DNA of 64,000 nucleotides. It comes from Luscinia megarhynchos. Taxonomy: Eukaryota > Chordata > Aves > Passeriformes > Turdidae. The stretch lies in NCBI GenBank assembly GCA_034336665.1, contig CM067569.1, positions 6,379,820 to 6,443,819 of the forward strand, in the 5' to 3' direction. The position numbers were made by a program, and so were the translations under genes. Shown here piece after piece: positions 12,473 through 25,450 of this stretch (position 1 is its first letter; each line of letters opens with the position of its first letter). The notes below the pieces were generated by a model, which worked only from the letters and a program-made list of their open reading frames with translations, searched no databases and was not told where the DNA came from.

Positions 12473-15105
12473 TGCTCCTATACTATTATTGCCAGGCACA
12501 AAATTCAAAGGACTTTCTTACATTTGTCTAGTTCTTTTGCAGCAGCACCATCTGAACACTCCTGAGGCTGGGCAAACATCCCTGCTTGGTACAACCCTTC
12601 AGCTGCTCTCACCATTCTGCAAAGCCTATGAATCTTCACAGATGCCTGCTCTCTGGTGAGTCCCATGAGCCCTTAAATACTTGAAATACTTCACTTCTGC
12701 CACACAAACTACAAGGAAGAGTCCCAAAACTGGCATGTAGCTCCCAGCAGCCTTCTGCCAAGCAGATGTTCAGCTGTAGGAGTGTTGTATGAGGCATTGT
12801 GCTGATACTGAAACCCATTCCTCTTGCCTGCAAATCACAAGAGGAGGTGTTAAAACCTAAATAAATAAATAAAGTATAAGCACTGGCTGAAAGGGAGAAG
12901 GGGTGGGGGAAGGAAGGATGCTTGCTAAAACTTCCAGGCACCCTGGCAATTAGTCCCACGATGGCATAGTCCTGATGAGCTTTCACATCTGCTATTACAT
13001 TTGGTACATAGTGTTTGTTAGCATTTTGCTCCATCTGCTTCTATACAACCTCCATCAGCTGAAGGAGGATATGGTTACTCCAGTCATTAAATGTTGATGA
13101 TCTCTGCTGTTTGTGGTAGGTGTCTGTTACATTAGCTGTTACTTTTCCTCCTCACACTTGGAAATAATGCCTCTTCCCTCACCAGCACCCGGGCATTTGC
13201 CAATAATAATAAAATGACAGTTCTTTATGAAGATGTTGACACCAGCAGGACTTGTAAGTTCTTTGAAATATGTTGGTTAGTCTGAATGCAATTAAGAAAT
13301 TCTTTCCTGATATGGTATTCAAGTCTTTAAATGTATGAACTTCTAGGATTTACTGATCAACTATCCCCCATTAGAAGGGATATCTCTTGTTTTCAGACAA
13401 AATCTACTCTTCCTCTTCTAAAAGGAAGCCATGTGCTTTCATTTTCCTTAGGGCCCTTTAGTTACAGATTTAAGTGGATAAGTATATTTGACATTCTTTG
13501 CCTTTCCATTTCCCTTTTGCCAGCAATGCCAAACAGACTGTGAAAAGGAGAATTAATTCATTATCCTAAGATATTCATGATGTTCTCTAAGCTTCTGATT
13601 CTTGGACTGCAGGTCATTAGCAATCATTCATTTTTAAAGCTATGGATGATGTCCTCTGAAGCGAGTCCACATGAAATAAACAGATCTGTTCCTGTGGTAC
13701 TGGGATGAAGTTTGGGAAGAGGTAAGTGTGTGGTAAAGCAGAATTTTGGCTGAGCAGAGATCTGTGACACAGAGAGAGGCACTGCTTCCCTTTAGGCAGC
13801 TGCCTTGATGCCTTGATGAATGGGAGAGGCACCTCTGCTGCTCTAAGGGCAGACAATGTGCTCTGCATCCCTCTGCTTCTGCATCCAAGTGATTGTTACC
13901 TTCCACTCAGCTTTTCCCAGTCACATCATGGTCAGAGAGAGCCTAAATATGTCTGCAAGAGCTCCTGCCTGAAACACTTTGTACTGTGTTTGAGTGTAAA
14001 ACATTTTGTGGTTTTCCTTTTCCCTTCCTAAAAACACCCACATATCCCTCCACCTGTAAGGGTTAAACACACCTGTACTGCCCCAATAGTGACTTTCCTT
14101 TTGATGTTTCCACATCAGGATTAGCCCATGTTAATATGTGGTGCTCCTAACCTGAGGAAAGATAGGAAAGCTCAGGATTGTTTGAATGCTGACTAGGATA
14201 TCTGTGTTAGCAGTCAAACCATATGTCCTCCTAAAAGTGTGATGTTGATTGTGACCTCAGAAGAAATCAAGTCTGCTTATGGCAAATATATGGAATTGAT
14301 TAAATGAATAAATAACCCTATTATTTAGTTTTGCATAAAAATATGTGGGACCCAGGTCAAAGATAATCCCTAATTTTTCTATGCATAATAGATTCCAAAG
14401 TGTAAACATTTCCAGTAGTATGAACCAGACTGGATGCTTTAAGTCAACAGTCAAAGGTGCGAGTGTAAACTCAGAAATATTGATAATGTTTGTGAATAAC
14501 TTCAGACTAAATTATGCTGGAGTTCCCCAGCTGATATGAGCTCCTCTGTTATTTTAATACTCCAGTGTCTGTTATTTGTAAGAGTTCAAAGACTGACCAC
14601 AGTTCCTCTAATATTTGGCACCTCTGCTTCATTTTAGCGCCTGTTTCTGTGTCAGAATAGCATAATTTATTGAGGAATGCAGCAGTATTTCCTTCAGCCC
14701 CTACTGAGATATTCTGTATTTTGTGAGCATGATCCTTTCTGTCCTTGTTTTTCTTTAGTTTTTGGCTTTGGTGCAGAGATTCTGGATGACAGTCAGATTC
14801 TGAAGATCTGATTTTCCTATTCTGAAGACTCTGAGCTGGGCAGTGTGTGCTGAGAAGGGTCCTGCTCCCAAGAGCTCACAGTGAGGGCTGTGAAGGGGAA
14901 ACAGGAGCATGGGAGGTGAAAGCAACTCTTAAAAACAGCAGTACAAATGACTGTCTCTTCTGAAAACAAAGGCCAGGCATAGTGACATGCTGCCTGCTGT
15001 GGGTTGCATTGCATTTGCTCATATTTTCCTCCACATGCCACAGGCTGAATTATGAATAAACCATGAAACTTTGATTTTTCTATTAAGCCACTAAGAGATC
15101 TTCAG
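12473..15105. other. Non-coding unique sequence
   Basis: No gene was recognised. A small AAAT repeat lies near 12860. The block around 14840-14900 contains TGCTCCCAAGAGCTCACAGT, which resembles a phrase seen in old amniote repeats, but the match is too short for a firm call. Confidence 0.55.
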
Positions 15106-15123
15106 TCAAATTCTCCACTTCTT
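15106..15123 (+). repeat. 18-bp direct repeat, left copy
   Basis: TCAAATTCTCCACTTCTT is repeated without mismatch at 15535-15552. The match ends sharply at both edges of both copies. It is interpreted as the left target-site duplication of an inserted segment, but a non-transposon duplication is possible. Confidence 0.8.
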
Positions 15124-15534
15124 GTGTTAATTATGAACAAAATAGGTGCAAGACTAGCAGAGCACCTCCAAATTACCCTGCTTGGAAGCATTTTGTTTGC
15201 CAGAGCCCATTGTGCTCTGCTGCATCTGAGACACAAGCTCAGCAATCCCATCTGCTCCCTGTCTGTGCTCTGATCCCCAGCCCTGCAACTCTGTGTTTGA
15301 TGGAGTTCAGGTTTGGATCTGCTGAACAAAGCAGCTCCTCACAGTGGGATCCTTAATCTGCTGCATGCACAGCAGTGCAGGGCTGGTGCTGCTCAGGGAG
15401 CAGATCTGAGCATGATCCTGATCACCAGCTCAAGTCCAGGGTGTGCAGAATGCAGCCCAGCCTGGCTGTGGGATGGAGACATCCAAAACTGGACCCACTG
15501 GGAGCCTTCCCATTGGCTTTGGCTGTTTTTAAAA
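15124..15534. mobile_element. Possible 411-bp insertion flanked by 18-bp repeats
   Basis: This segment lies exactly between the two 18-bp direct repeats. It is visibly richer in G and C than its flanks and ends in CTGTTTTTAAAA just before the right repeat. Target duplications of this length are typical of LINE-type target-primed insertion and unlike the 4-6 bp of LTR elements. I do not recognise the content as CR1, tRNA-derived SINE or a known coding sequence. It could be a retrocopy of an unrecognised transcript or an unlisted element. Confidence 0.4.
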
Positions 15535-15552
15535 TCAAATTCTCCACTTCTT
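15535..15552 (+). repeat. 18-bp direct repeat, right copy
   Basis: This is an exact copy of 15106-15123. The flanking bases differ on both sides, which fits a target-site duplication and not a longer decayed duplication. Confidence 0.8.
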
Positions 15553-16143
15553 CCATGATGTACAGGACTACCTCTGACCATCAGGGCGAGAGTACAGGAG
15601 ATGGTAAGGGTCCAGAACATCACTCACATACTGAAAGTGGAAGTAACTCCAAATAATAAACAGAAAATTATGTAAGCAATGCCTGAGTGAGAACTGTTTA
15701 GGAGCAGTTTCACCCCCATTAAACTTTAGATTTAGGAAATGGCAAGAGATTATAGCATCCCAAACATTTGTCATAACAAGGGACAGAACTGAAGTTCAAG
15801 AACTTGAATTGACTAATGCATAGCTATTATGGTTATTAACAGTTTCTTTAAATTCAGTTTTTAAGCGTGATTTAATTTTTGTTTTTATCCAGTGCAATTT
15901 CAGGCAAAATTTTTTAAACTCTAATGCAATACATGCAAATATAATAATTATTTTCTGTAGACACTTGGATCATTTTAATTTGCACAATTCTCCAATTAAC
16001 ATAACTCTCCTATATTTTGTAAGTATCCATGGTTCAGCTTTTTGCAGCATCTCCTAGCAAATTATGGTATGGTGTTTGGTCTGAAAAATTATGTGATTGG
16101 AATTATGTATTTACAGTTCCTCAAAATGTGCACTGTGGGCTTC

Positions 16144-16192
16144 ACAATAAAATAATAAAAAAATAAAAAAGAAATAAAGTAAAAAAAAGAAT
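16144..16192. repeat. A-rich low-complexity tract
   Basis: The tract is irregular AATAAA/AAAT/AAAG simple sequence. It contains several AATAAA hexamers, but the context is not a gene end. Confidence 0.8.
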
Positions 16193-18450
16193 ACAGGATA
16201 AAGCTGAGGAACTGTTTGCTATCAGCAATAATAAGCACTGCTTTGATATATTAACTCAGCCACTCCCCCACCAAAGGTAGGATGTATATTTACAAGGTAT
16301 CTACATAAATACAATTTGTGTGTATGAAATACAACTCAATGCTTTTGTGAGGTGGATCAGATCCAAAACCCACGGAAGGTAATGACAGAATACACTGCAC
16401 TGTGTTCTGTGCACACAGCTCTGTAAATAAGGGCTGTGTAGGTGTGCCCACATACACAGCTCCACCAGATTTTACATTTTGTATGCACACAGTTTGTACA
16501 CAGGGCTGGCATGATGTCACTGCAGGATATTAAGCTTTGTTTGAATTTAACCTGCTGGCTGATGCATTTAGATCCCGTTTTCCATGATGCCTGGTGCAGA
16601 GAAGGAAATGTGGAAGTTTTGGGTTTGGTGTTAGGTGATTTCTGCTCTGGTGGGGAGAGGGGATAGGTGATTCCAAGTGGGACTACTTAAAGTCCTCCAG
16701 GGAGGGGGACAGGGCAGGAAGTCATTGCCTTGTTTGTTTTCCTCTTTTGGAACTCAACAGGTCTGAAGGAATCACATCACTTTGAAGTTACTGCTTAGTC
16801 ATGAAAAGCAGCTGAAAACAACTCAGGCTCCTCAGAGAGCACCTGGCTGTGGAACAAACTGCAGTCTTTCCCATCACCCTGAGGAGACTACAAAAAGCCC
16901 AGCAAGTGACCTCTTCAGAAAAGATTTGCATTGGCTTCTCCTTTCCCCGTATCACTTACACTCTGTACACTCTGCTGTTGCCTTGCCTGTGTCCTCATAC
17001 CCACCTTCCAGCCCCGTGTTTCAGCTCCTGCAAAGGCTTCCCTGGGAAGGCAGCACGCAGAGATGGTGGGAGCTGGCAGCAGCTTGGCTGCTTTGTGATA
17101 ATTCCCCACGTGGACCCTCCTGTGCCTGCTGAAGGACCTCCTGCAGGCAGCACTGTGAAGATGAATGTGGTGCCTTGCATTCATTGAGCACTCCTTCCTG
17201 GACACCAGACAAGCTCTCAGTAACATCACCTCAGTTAGTAATGCAGGATTTTTGTTCTGTCTTTCTTGAGTTTTGGGGTTTTTTAAGCAGAAAGCCCAGA
17301 AACAGGGATACAGATCAGAGGAGTGTTTCTTCATCATCAGTGAGTCATTGCTTGAAGTGAATTTTACCTGCCTGGTTCCATGGCATACCTGGGAATTACC
17401 TGTGAGCTGGGCACACAGAACTCATCTATTACTCTGTGCCTCAATAAATGCAGCTGAGTAAATGGGTCAGAAGGACTCCTTAAATCACCTGACTCCTTTG
17501 TTGCTTTCAGTCATTTACTTTTTTTGGTAGCTATTGTTGAGAGAAAAATTAATGTCAGACATAACAGCTTATGGTGCAAAGAGGCAGTTCCTCCAAATGA
17601 ATTTTCTGAGGCAATGAAAAGTCAGTGTTATTAATAGGTTTTTCTAGGTGGGATGATGCAATATCCAGTATGAGATCCTAAAACACCATTGATTGCTCTT
17701 GGTTGTGTTATCCTGCATAGAAATCACCAATGCTCCAAACACAACATATTAGAAGTTAAGAATAGTCCTAATCAATAATTTACCATGTTATTATTGATAG
17801 TTTTGAAGTAATGTATATAAACCATTTGGACAGCACATAAAAAATCTTGCCTAATAATCAGTCTGCACAGAAGATAAAAACCCATTGCTGTAACCTTCAG
17901 GTCCCTTTGTCAGGTACCAAATATCTCTGCTTGGAGAGCATTGGAATTTCTGGAGATGATGAAACTGAGCAAAGAACTCCCAGAACCCCTGATGAGCACC
18001 TTGAGCCCCACTGAATACTGTGGGTTTTGTGGCATTTTACCCCTTGCCACAGATGAATATCCAGCCCACCCCTTAGGGATGGCAAAGGTGAAAGCAAGTT
18101 TGCATTCAAATGCAGGTTTGTTGCAAGGTGAGATCTCAGTGTAATATTTGGGGTTCTCTCTGTGCAGGTGCCTGGAGGAGGGAAAATGCTTGGCACTGGT
18201 AACAAGGGAGGTGAAGTTTATTTGACTGAGCTCCCCTAGTAGCAGGGGTAGGAGATGGAGGCACCACAAATCTCTGCCTCAGAGCTGCACTCTCTTCAGT
18301 ATGCAATTATACCACCCCTAAAGGTAAATAGAAGGTTTGTCTGTGAGAAATATTCCTGTAAAATATTTTGCAGCTGAAAAGATAACACTATTCCCTGCCT
18401 CTTACTTGGCTGTACAATTTTAATTATGTCAGGGAATCTCTCCTATTTTA

Positions 18451-18474
18451 TATTCCATATATATTTATGGAATA
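18451..18474. repeat. 9-bp perfect palindrome, AT-rich
   Basis: TATTCCATA (18451-18459) pairs with TATGGAATA (18466-18474) across a 6-base loop. Given the AT content this may be chance. Confidence 0.6.
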
Positions 18475-20333
18475 AGCTGTTGGCAAATAGAGCATTATTT
18501 CAAATAATTTAATGTATTTATTAAAAGAGATTACAAATCTATCCAGGCTATAGTCATTGCACTTAGGGCAACCATTATGGCTATATTATTGTTCCATTTA
18601 TTTCAAAATATCTTTGGCAAGGACTGCTCTTCCATGAAGAGTGTAAGAAAGAGACTTTCTGTCTTTTGATTTGCCCTCTTCTGTGGCAGAGGACTTTGCT
18701 GTCTCCTTTTCCTCCCTGGATTCAGAGTAGGGTCACAGCAGAAGAGCCTGATACACCCTGGCTTAGTGATTTTATTCATGGAACTGTGTGTTAGCCCACA
18801 GCAGAACACAGGTACAGGAACAGCCCCAGAGATGAAGTCACTGAGAAGCTGCAGAGCTGCTGAGGGACACAGAGATCCCTGTGCATCCCTTGAGCTCTGG
18901 TGGAGGAGCCCAAGAATGCCAAAATAGACAGAGCAGTGTTCAGTGAACTGTAAGTGAACCCTGTGTCTCCAAAGTCCAAAAGATTGATGTGAGAAGTGCC
19001 TGGCACATCTCTAGAGCATCTCCCACAGCATCCCATACAATTGCTGCCAATGACTGAGGTACCATTTGCTGTTTAATCAGTATTTAGATTTTTCTAGTGA
19101 ATTTTGTCAGCTTTCACATAGAGTGATGAAATAACCATATGTACTGTATTTATTCACATGCAGTAGATTCTGGGTGATAAGCTCCTCAGTGGGTACATGT
19201 CTGAAGAAAAGCATGGGTTAAGGAAGCTCCAATATGTGAGACCACCAACATGTGCCATACTCCAGAGTCACTGCAGAGCCTTTCCAGGAGCCTTGTTCTC
19301 TCACAGGAAACAGCCCCAGCCCCAGGAGCCCCCACATGCACCACACCTCTGCACCTCCAGTGGTTCCAATCAACCCATCAAGGTCATAAAATCAATCTTC
19401 TTTGTAACTCTCAGCAGCATTATAGCTGTAATAATATTTTGGGTGCTTCCTACCTTCCAGAATTGCTGCCAGTGCTGCTTGTTTGACATCACGTAACCCG
19501 TAGCACATTTTATAGGTTTCCAACCTTTGAGCACAATGGATTAGGAAGGAGGTTAATTATGCATAAGATAGAAAGATTTATGTAAATATAAAACCAATAT
19601 AATGTATTATTTACATACAGCCTGTACTTATCCTAAGTAACTTCTAGAGAAATCTTGGCCATCATGAATAGCTTGAACCTCATTTCTGAATCTTAGTCCA
19701 GAACAGGTTGGAGGGTTCTGGCTTCCTTAAATTGCTCCTAATAATTTCTAGACTAGAGTGTGGATGTATAGGAGCATAACTCAACACAGACGGACAGCAA
19801 ACAGCATAAATCTCTATCATTTTTTACATTTGCCAATCCATCAAAGGTGGCTAACTAGACATTTTCCTCATTGGTTGTTTGCATTAGATATGCATATCTT
19901 CTTTCTTGCAGAGCCATTTCCGAATATATTTGCAAGGCTATTGATGTCCATTACTTCACTTAAATATAGATCAGAAATACTGACAAATATTTTCATTCAA
20001 AGAGTTTGATCATTTTCAGATTACTCTCCATGCTAGTAATTAACCTCAGTCAACACCCTTCCATAGCACTTTCAAACACAGTTCCTAGCAAACATAAAGT
20101 TTCATAAATATGTACTAAATAACCTTAAAGCCCTTTATGAATAATTATGAGTTTTTAAGTTTTTGTGAATCTGCATATTAATTCCTTTCCATAAATAATA
20201 CATGAAGCAAAAAATCCAGCTTGTTTGGTGTCTGGGGACAGAGGAAGAAAAGGAGGGGATAATTATCAGTTTAATGTGGGAAAATACTTAACCTGAAAGA
20301 TTATCTTCAAAAACTGATGACTCCATAGGTTTG

Positions 20334-20377
20334 TATATATGTGTGTATAAACACACACGTGTAAAAATACATATATA
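20334..20377. repeat. TA/CA alternating tract with nested hairpins
   Basis: TATATATGT (20334-20342) pairs with ACATATATA (20369-20377), and GTGTGT (20341-20346) pairs with ACACAC (20351-20356). It is probably a degraded dinucleotide microsatellite. Confidence 0.65.
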
Positions 20378-22679
20378 AAGATGTGTACAGCTGCAGACAC
20401 AGCTGAGATGTGCCTCCTCTCTGAAAGAATGCTCTGTTGGAAGCATGTTGTGCTTCTGTCTCTGCTGTGCCATGCTGAGCTCTTTCAGTGAGAAGCAATG
20501 TGCTGAGCTTAGCCTCCACACAGCCCCTCTTTTTATAAATGTGCCTTCCCCCAAAGGTAGAAAATTAATGAGAGGCTGCTGACTAAAATTACTACATTTT
20601 GCCTTCCGTGGGACATTATGGATTTAAAAGATAAGAGAGAGTGCAGCAAGCCCAAAAACAATTTCATTTCATTAATCCCTGAAGTGCCTGGGGACGAGCA
20701 GCCCTGTCCAGCTCAGGTGGGGTTGCTCAGCTCCTGCTCTGCCTCCTGCACTCACCCAGCAGGCTCTGTGCTCTGCTGCTCCTCTCAGGATGGAAGGCAT
20801 CCAATGAAGAGATGGAGTGGGGATGATAGATGGCTGATGCTGCTGGACTGGCACGTCCTGGATGCACACTGACAATAATGGGAAACATAAGGGCTTTGCA
20901 GAGCCAGCCTGCTGATCAGGCAGCCTTTGGAGATAGACTTTTTTTTTTTTTTCAACTTGTGTTTATGATAAAGAAAATGTGTTTTCTGGTCCAATGTTGT
21001 TTTTTACCTCCATTAAAAAAAAAAAAAAAAGGAACTATTATTTTGAAAAACAGATCTCGAGAAGTTATCAAATATTTGACTTCCTCACAGGACTTTAACC
21101 GTACATTTGATATAAAAAATTATGTAAGAATAGAAACACACTAAAACTTTTCAGATAAAGTGCAGTAGATGTGTCTGGAAAATCAATACAGAATTTGGGC
21201 ACACGAAACAGAATTTGTCTGTACCCCACTGCCATTCAGAGCTTGTAGAATCTTTTGAGAGAAAAGGATCACATTCAAATTTTACATGTTTAAATTAATA
21301 GCTACATTTGGTTATTTCCATATTAATCCACCTACAAAATGAAAATAGATTTCGCTTCTCACTTCAAGTCCTTCAGATCTATTTCATTTCATGGTCCTGT
21401 TCAGTGGCTGGTTTGAAGCATGAAAGGCAGTATTTAAACATATTAATTAAAACCAACCACTAAACAGCAAACTCATTCTCTTGGGTTTAACAGGAACAAA
21501 AAGGAAAAACGAAGGAAAACTAAAGTGATACAAGAATTTTGAGAGCTGTGGGTGCTTTGCTGTCGCTGTTTTCTCGTGCTGCAGCACCACAGGGGTAACA
21601 CCTCACTCTGCAGTGGGTGGCACAGAAGCTGCCTGGGGAGGGTGTGACACTAAGTGCTGGGAGCTGGTGGCACAAGAGGTTGGCCTAGAGCTTAAAAAAA
21701 CTGCTACAAGCCTATCCCAGCCCATGGTGAGTCCTGCTGTAAATGTCTGCAGCTTTTCCCAGGCAGGAGCATCCTCCAGGCTGCAGCAGAGGGTCCCTGG
21801 GCAGCTGGGTGACCCCACTCCCTGGAAAAGAGCAGTGCCAGTGCTCTCTGCCCCCTGCTCAATGTGACCTGTGCTAGCAAAGCTCTGCTGTGTCACCTGT
21901 TTAAAACTATTCCATCATTCTGCCTCATGCAGCCAGTAATAAAAGTGATTGGCTGAGTGGCTGTACCACCACACCAGGAAGGTTGATAACTTCTGGCTGG
22001 ACAATGCTGAAAAACTATTGGAATTTATGGCACAGCAGAACATGGACACAGAGGAACTCACCATACTCCACTCTTACACCAGCCTTTGCTTTCTTGTGTG
22101 CCCAGAAGATGCAGAGGAAAAAAGACCCCACAGAAGTGGTTGAATCAAAAGCTCGACCTGAAGCTGCTCCAAAACTTTTTGTGAGTGAGGGAGGGACTTG
22201 TAGATGTTTTAATGGTGGTGTGTCTCACTGAAAGCCTGTTAATTAATCATAAAGAGTCATGTGGAATTAGTTTCTGCAAAAAAAAAATTACAGAGCAACC
22301 CAAATTTGTTTTCGATTAGACATGGGACACAGATTTGAATTAAGACTTTTAAAGGCCACTATTACAGTTTTTTGGGAATCAAGTCTCCCTTGCAAACTGA
22401 GAGGCCATTAGGAATTTATAAATTAACTATTTTTATTGCCCAGTGGGAAAAAAACCAAACAAAAAAAACAAAAAAAAACCAGCCCATGAAATATTTAATT
22501 GTTGTTGCTGTGTCTCATGGAAAGGAAGATTTCCTGTCTGTGAAGTGCTTTGTGTGGATCCAAACCTGTTGATGAGTAGTTTAAAATAATTCTGAGTGCT
22601 GGACCCATAAATTCATAGAGTTTAGTATGAACTCAGCAGCAGCCTATGCTTTTGGTTAAACTATTTTCATCTCAAACCC

Positions 22680-23060
22680 ACCCTAAATCCCCAACAAAAA
22701 TAGCAGGCCAGATGCCCAGACTGCAGCTAGAGACCCTCATTAGGCATCATTTGCATCCTATTAACCACTGAGCTGTGGGTCATTCGCTGCCTGTCAACCA
22801 TTCAAGTCACTTCTTTTGTGTTAATTAGTAGAGAAATAAGGAGTTAATGAAGATCTTATGATCTGTGATGATTTATCTTTGTTGTTTCAAATGAATCCCT
22901 GCTCTCTGAGCACTCCAATGGGCTCCTGCACACCAAATAATGCAAAACTAGTCAGAGGGAGCTTAGGGCAGCCTTTGGAGTGCTGTTCTCCAGGGACCTT
23001 TTGCATGGTGGGCTTTGTTAGCTAAAGATTAGAAGGAGTTAATTGCTTCAAGATTGCTGG
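22680..23060. promoter_or_regulatory. Candidate conserved regulatory block
   Basis: The block lacks repeats and carries a dense set of clean factor-like motifs. These include a perfect POU octamer ATTTGCAT (22749-22756), a SOX-like CTTTGTT (22877-22883), and several TTAATTAG/GTTAATGA homeobox-type sites. That texture is typical of conserved vertebrate enhancers. No alignment was possible, so the call is an inference from sequence texture only. Confidence 0.3.
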
Positions 23061-25229
23061 CAGATTAGGTTACAGGGTGTGTTGTATCTATGTAAGCATA
23101 TGTCAGGTCTAGTTAAAAGACAGAAGATGCTTATTTTAATAAAAGTATGAAAGCAAGAATTAATTTGTCGTTTTAGTGAAAACCTTACTTCTGCTCTTAG
23201 TTTGAGATCAATGCAGCGCTGGTTGTGCTCTCGCTTGTCTTCCCAAAAGTGGAGAGCACAGCTCTCTGCTGGACTGCATGGCTTCCCAGGCTTTTGGCAG
23301 GATTTTGGTGCTTCCTCCAGCCTGGAACCCCCCATGGCTCCTCTTCCTCTCCCTCTGAGGGGATGAGGGCTCATCAACCAAACGAGGTTTGCTAACCCTC
23401 CCCTCTGGAGAACTTTCTTCCTGGAATTCAGGAGAATCTCACAGCCCACCCTCCCAAACAGCCGGGAGCTGAAGCCTCACATTGCTCACCCTGGGATGGT
23501 GAAATCACTTCCAGAGGGTCTGATCTGCTCCTGCTCCAGCAAAGAGAAGAGGCTCCAACAACCTGAGGTGAGTGTGTTCAGGTTTGCTCTTTCTTTGGTG
23601 GCTGCTGGTCCCTGTCACTCCAGGGAGCTGCTGGTGAAAGACCTTTCCCAGGGAGATGCCATTGGTCCTGGAGATGGCTGGAAACTCCCTTTTCTTCAGA
23701 CTTCAAATTTCATAAATAACAAACCAGCAAACAAAAAAAAAAAAAACTTCCCCAAAGGAATTTCCACAAGTTTATTTTTTTCAATGGGCAAATAAATTTC
23801 AAAGTTTTGTGTCTTTGTCTCATTTGTTTCCTGTAGAGCAGAGAAAATGGATCAAGAACCAGGTTGGAATGGTTGGAAATGTTAAATGTTCTCTCCAGAA
23901 CTTTGCTGCAGGTTGCTTCTTCCAATAGTAGGAGCATTGGACCGTGCACAGACCTTCACAATTTGTGACCTGGATGTACACCAAAGTAAACCCAAAATAT
24001 AATATTTTTTGGTCAATAAAGTTGGTCAATAAAGATCAGCATTTTGATGGAGGACAGCTTCTGGAGAGAGGCTGAGGTGCTCCATATATCCATTCTGTCC
24101 AGAGCTGAAGTTCTCAGCAATATTCTGGAGGCATCAGGAGCTGCTTCACTACAAGAGATAATTGCTCCTCATCTTCCTACTTGCTCCATCCATGATGGGT
24201 ATTTCTGCTTTTCCAGGAAATGTCATTCTATTTAAATTTTAAAAATAGTAATAATAATAAACAAAACCCCTAAAATTAATTATTTAGGTTCACCAAATAT
24301 TTTGAAAGTTTTTATTTAGACCTTTTTTTACCCCCTGTACGTCTATCAGGTGGGAAATAAAATTAATTATTTGTTCAGCACTATATTAAAGTGCATGTGA
24401 ATGATGACGTGTGTTTTAGCAATGAAGAATATCCTAAAAGAGCTCAGGATCTGTCTTAAAAAAAACCACCATTCACTCTTCTCTGGTTTAGCTGTCATAG
24501 TGCATCAGTTAGAAATGATCATTTCTTGTCTGTTAAGAAATATTGTGAATATTGCAAAGATATATCTGGTGAGCACTTCTTTATAAACTGTTCTGAAAAT
24601 TGTGTGTAATTCACGTCTTCCTGGCTGAAAGAAAAAAGAAAAAAGAGTGAGACATTTGTCTTATTGGAGTCTTTTCCTCATTTCATGGGTAAAGGCCAGG
24701 GGAGGGGAGGCAGGAGAGCAGCAGAGCCCATCCCATCCCCCAGCAGCTGGAGGTGGGCACAGCACCAGGCCTCCCAGTGCTCTGAATGGAGAGAGGCTTT
24801 TTCACCCTTTAGCTGTTAAAGGGGAAAAAATCCTACCTTTCCCCCACACACAGAGGAAGAAAGGGCAGCCAGGGTGATGAGGGAAAGGTGGCAGTGCCTC
24901 CTGTGCAGGAAGCTGGAGAAGGTGGGCTGTAATTGCAGGGGCATTGACCAGAGGAGTGGGAGAGAGCAGGGGATGGGGATGCAGCTCTAACACACAGTCC
25001 AGCTCCTCTGCAAAACCCCACAGCTAAAGCCAGGCCAGTGCAGGGCCACTGTGGGAGCATCCCTTGAGCCTAGCCCAGGTTTCACTGCCTGCAGCAGCAC
25101 AGTGACAGCTACAGAGATTTTTTTTCTTCTCCCACCACATCAGTCGGGCAGAGCCGGCTTTTGTGTGGGGGCAGGAATGGGGGAAGAGGCACAGAGAGAG
25201 AAGAGGGAAAAAAAAAAATAAGCAGAAGT
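23061..25229. other. Non-coding unique sequence
   Basis: No gene was recognised. There is a GC-richer patch at 24690-25080 with open frames on both strands, none matching a family. Short A-rich tracts lie near 23730, 24630 and 25210. Confidence 0.55.
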
Positions 25230-25450
25230 AATTTATTCGGGATCTTTGAGAGGATAATAGCCAATTATTTGTTTATAACACTGGTTAAATTTTCATTAGG
25301 CAGATTAATGGAATATCATGTACTGTCAACATTGGACTGAGGGGTGGTCTGTAAGAGATAAACGGGCAAACAGTCGATGTGTCTCCCTGAGTAAATTAGT
25401 TTTTGCTTTCCTGTTTTTCATATGAAAATGGAAAGGTGGACAAGGTGGTG
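25230..25450. promoter_or_regulatory. Candidate conserved regulatory block
   Basis: Repeat-free sequence has clustered homeobox-type cores (CCAATTATTTG, TTTTCATTAGGCAGATTAA) and a GATA-like site (AGATAAACGG). It also has two isolated CpGs (AACGGG, GTCGATG) in an otherwise CpG-poor area. It is inferred to be a possible enhancer from texture alone. Confidence 0.3.

Larger units (their letters stand above)
15553..22679. other. Non-coding unique sequence
   Basis: I found no convincing gene in this 7-kb stretch. It holds A/T-rich simple sequence at 16144-16192, a 9-bp inverted repeat at 18451-18474, a TA/CA hairpin tract at 20334-20377, and a poly-T and poly-A pair at 20939-20952 and 21015-21030. 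Moderately GC-rich patches near 16.8-17.2, 20.7 and 21.6-21.9 kb give longer open frames on both strands, but none resembles a known protein. Confidence 0.55.

Noticed and set aside
14840..14900. TGCTCCCAAGAGCTCACAGT as an old amniote repeat
   Set aside because: The resemblance covers only about 20 bases with no supporting flanks.
18930..18965. TTCAGTGAACTGT shared with about 33262 as a dispersed repeat
   Set aside because: The shared word is about 13 bases with weak similarity beyond it, so it was not pursued as a repeat family.
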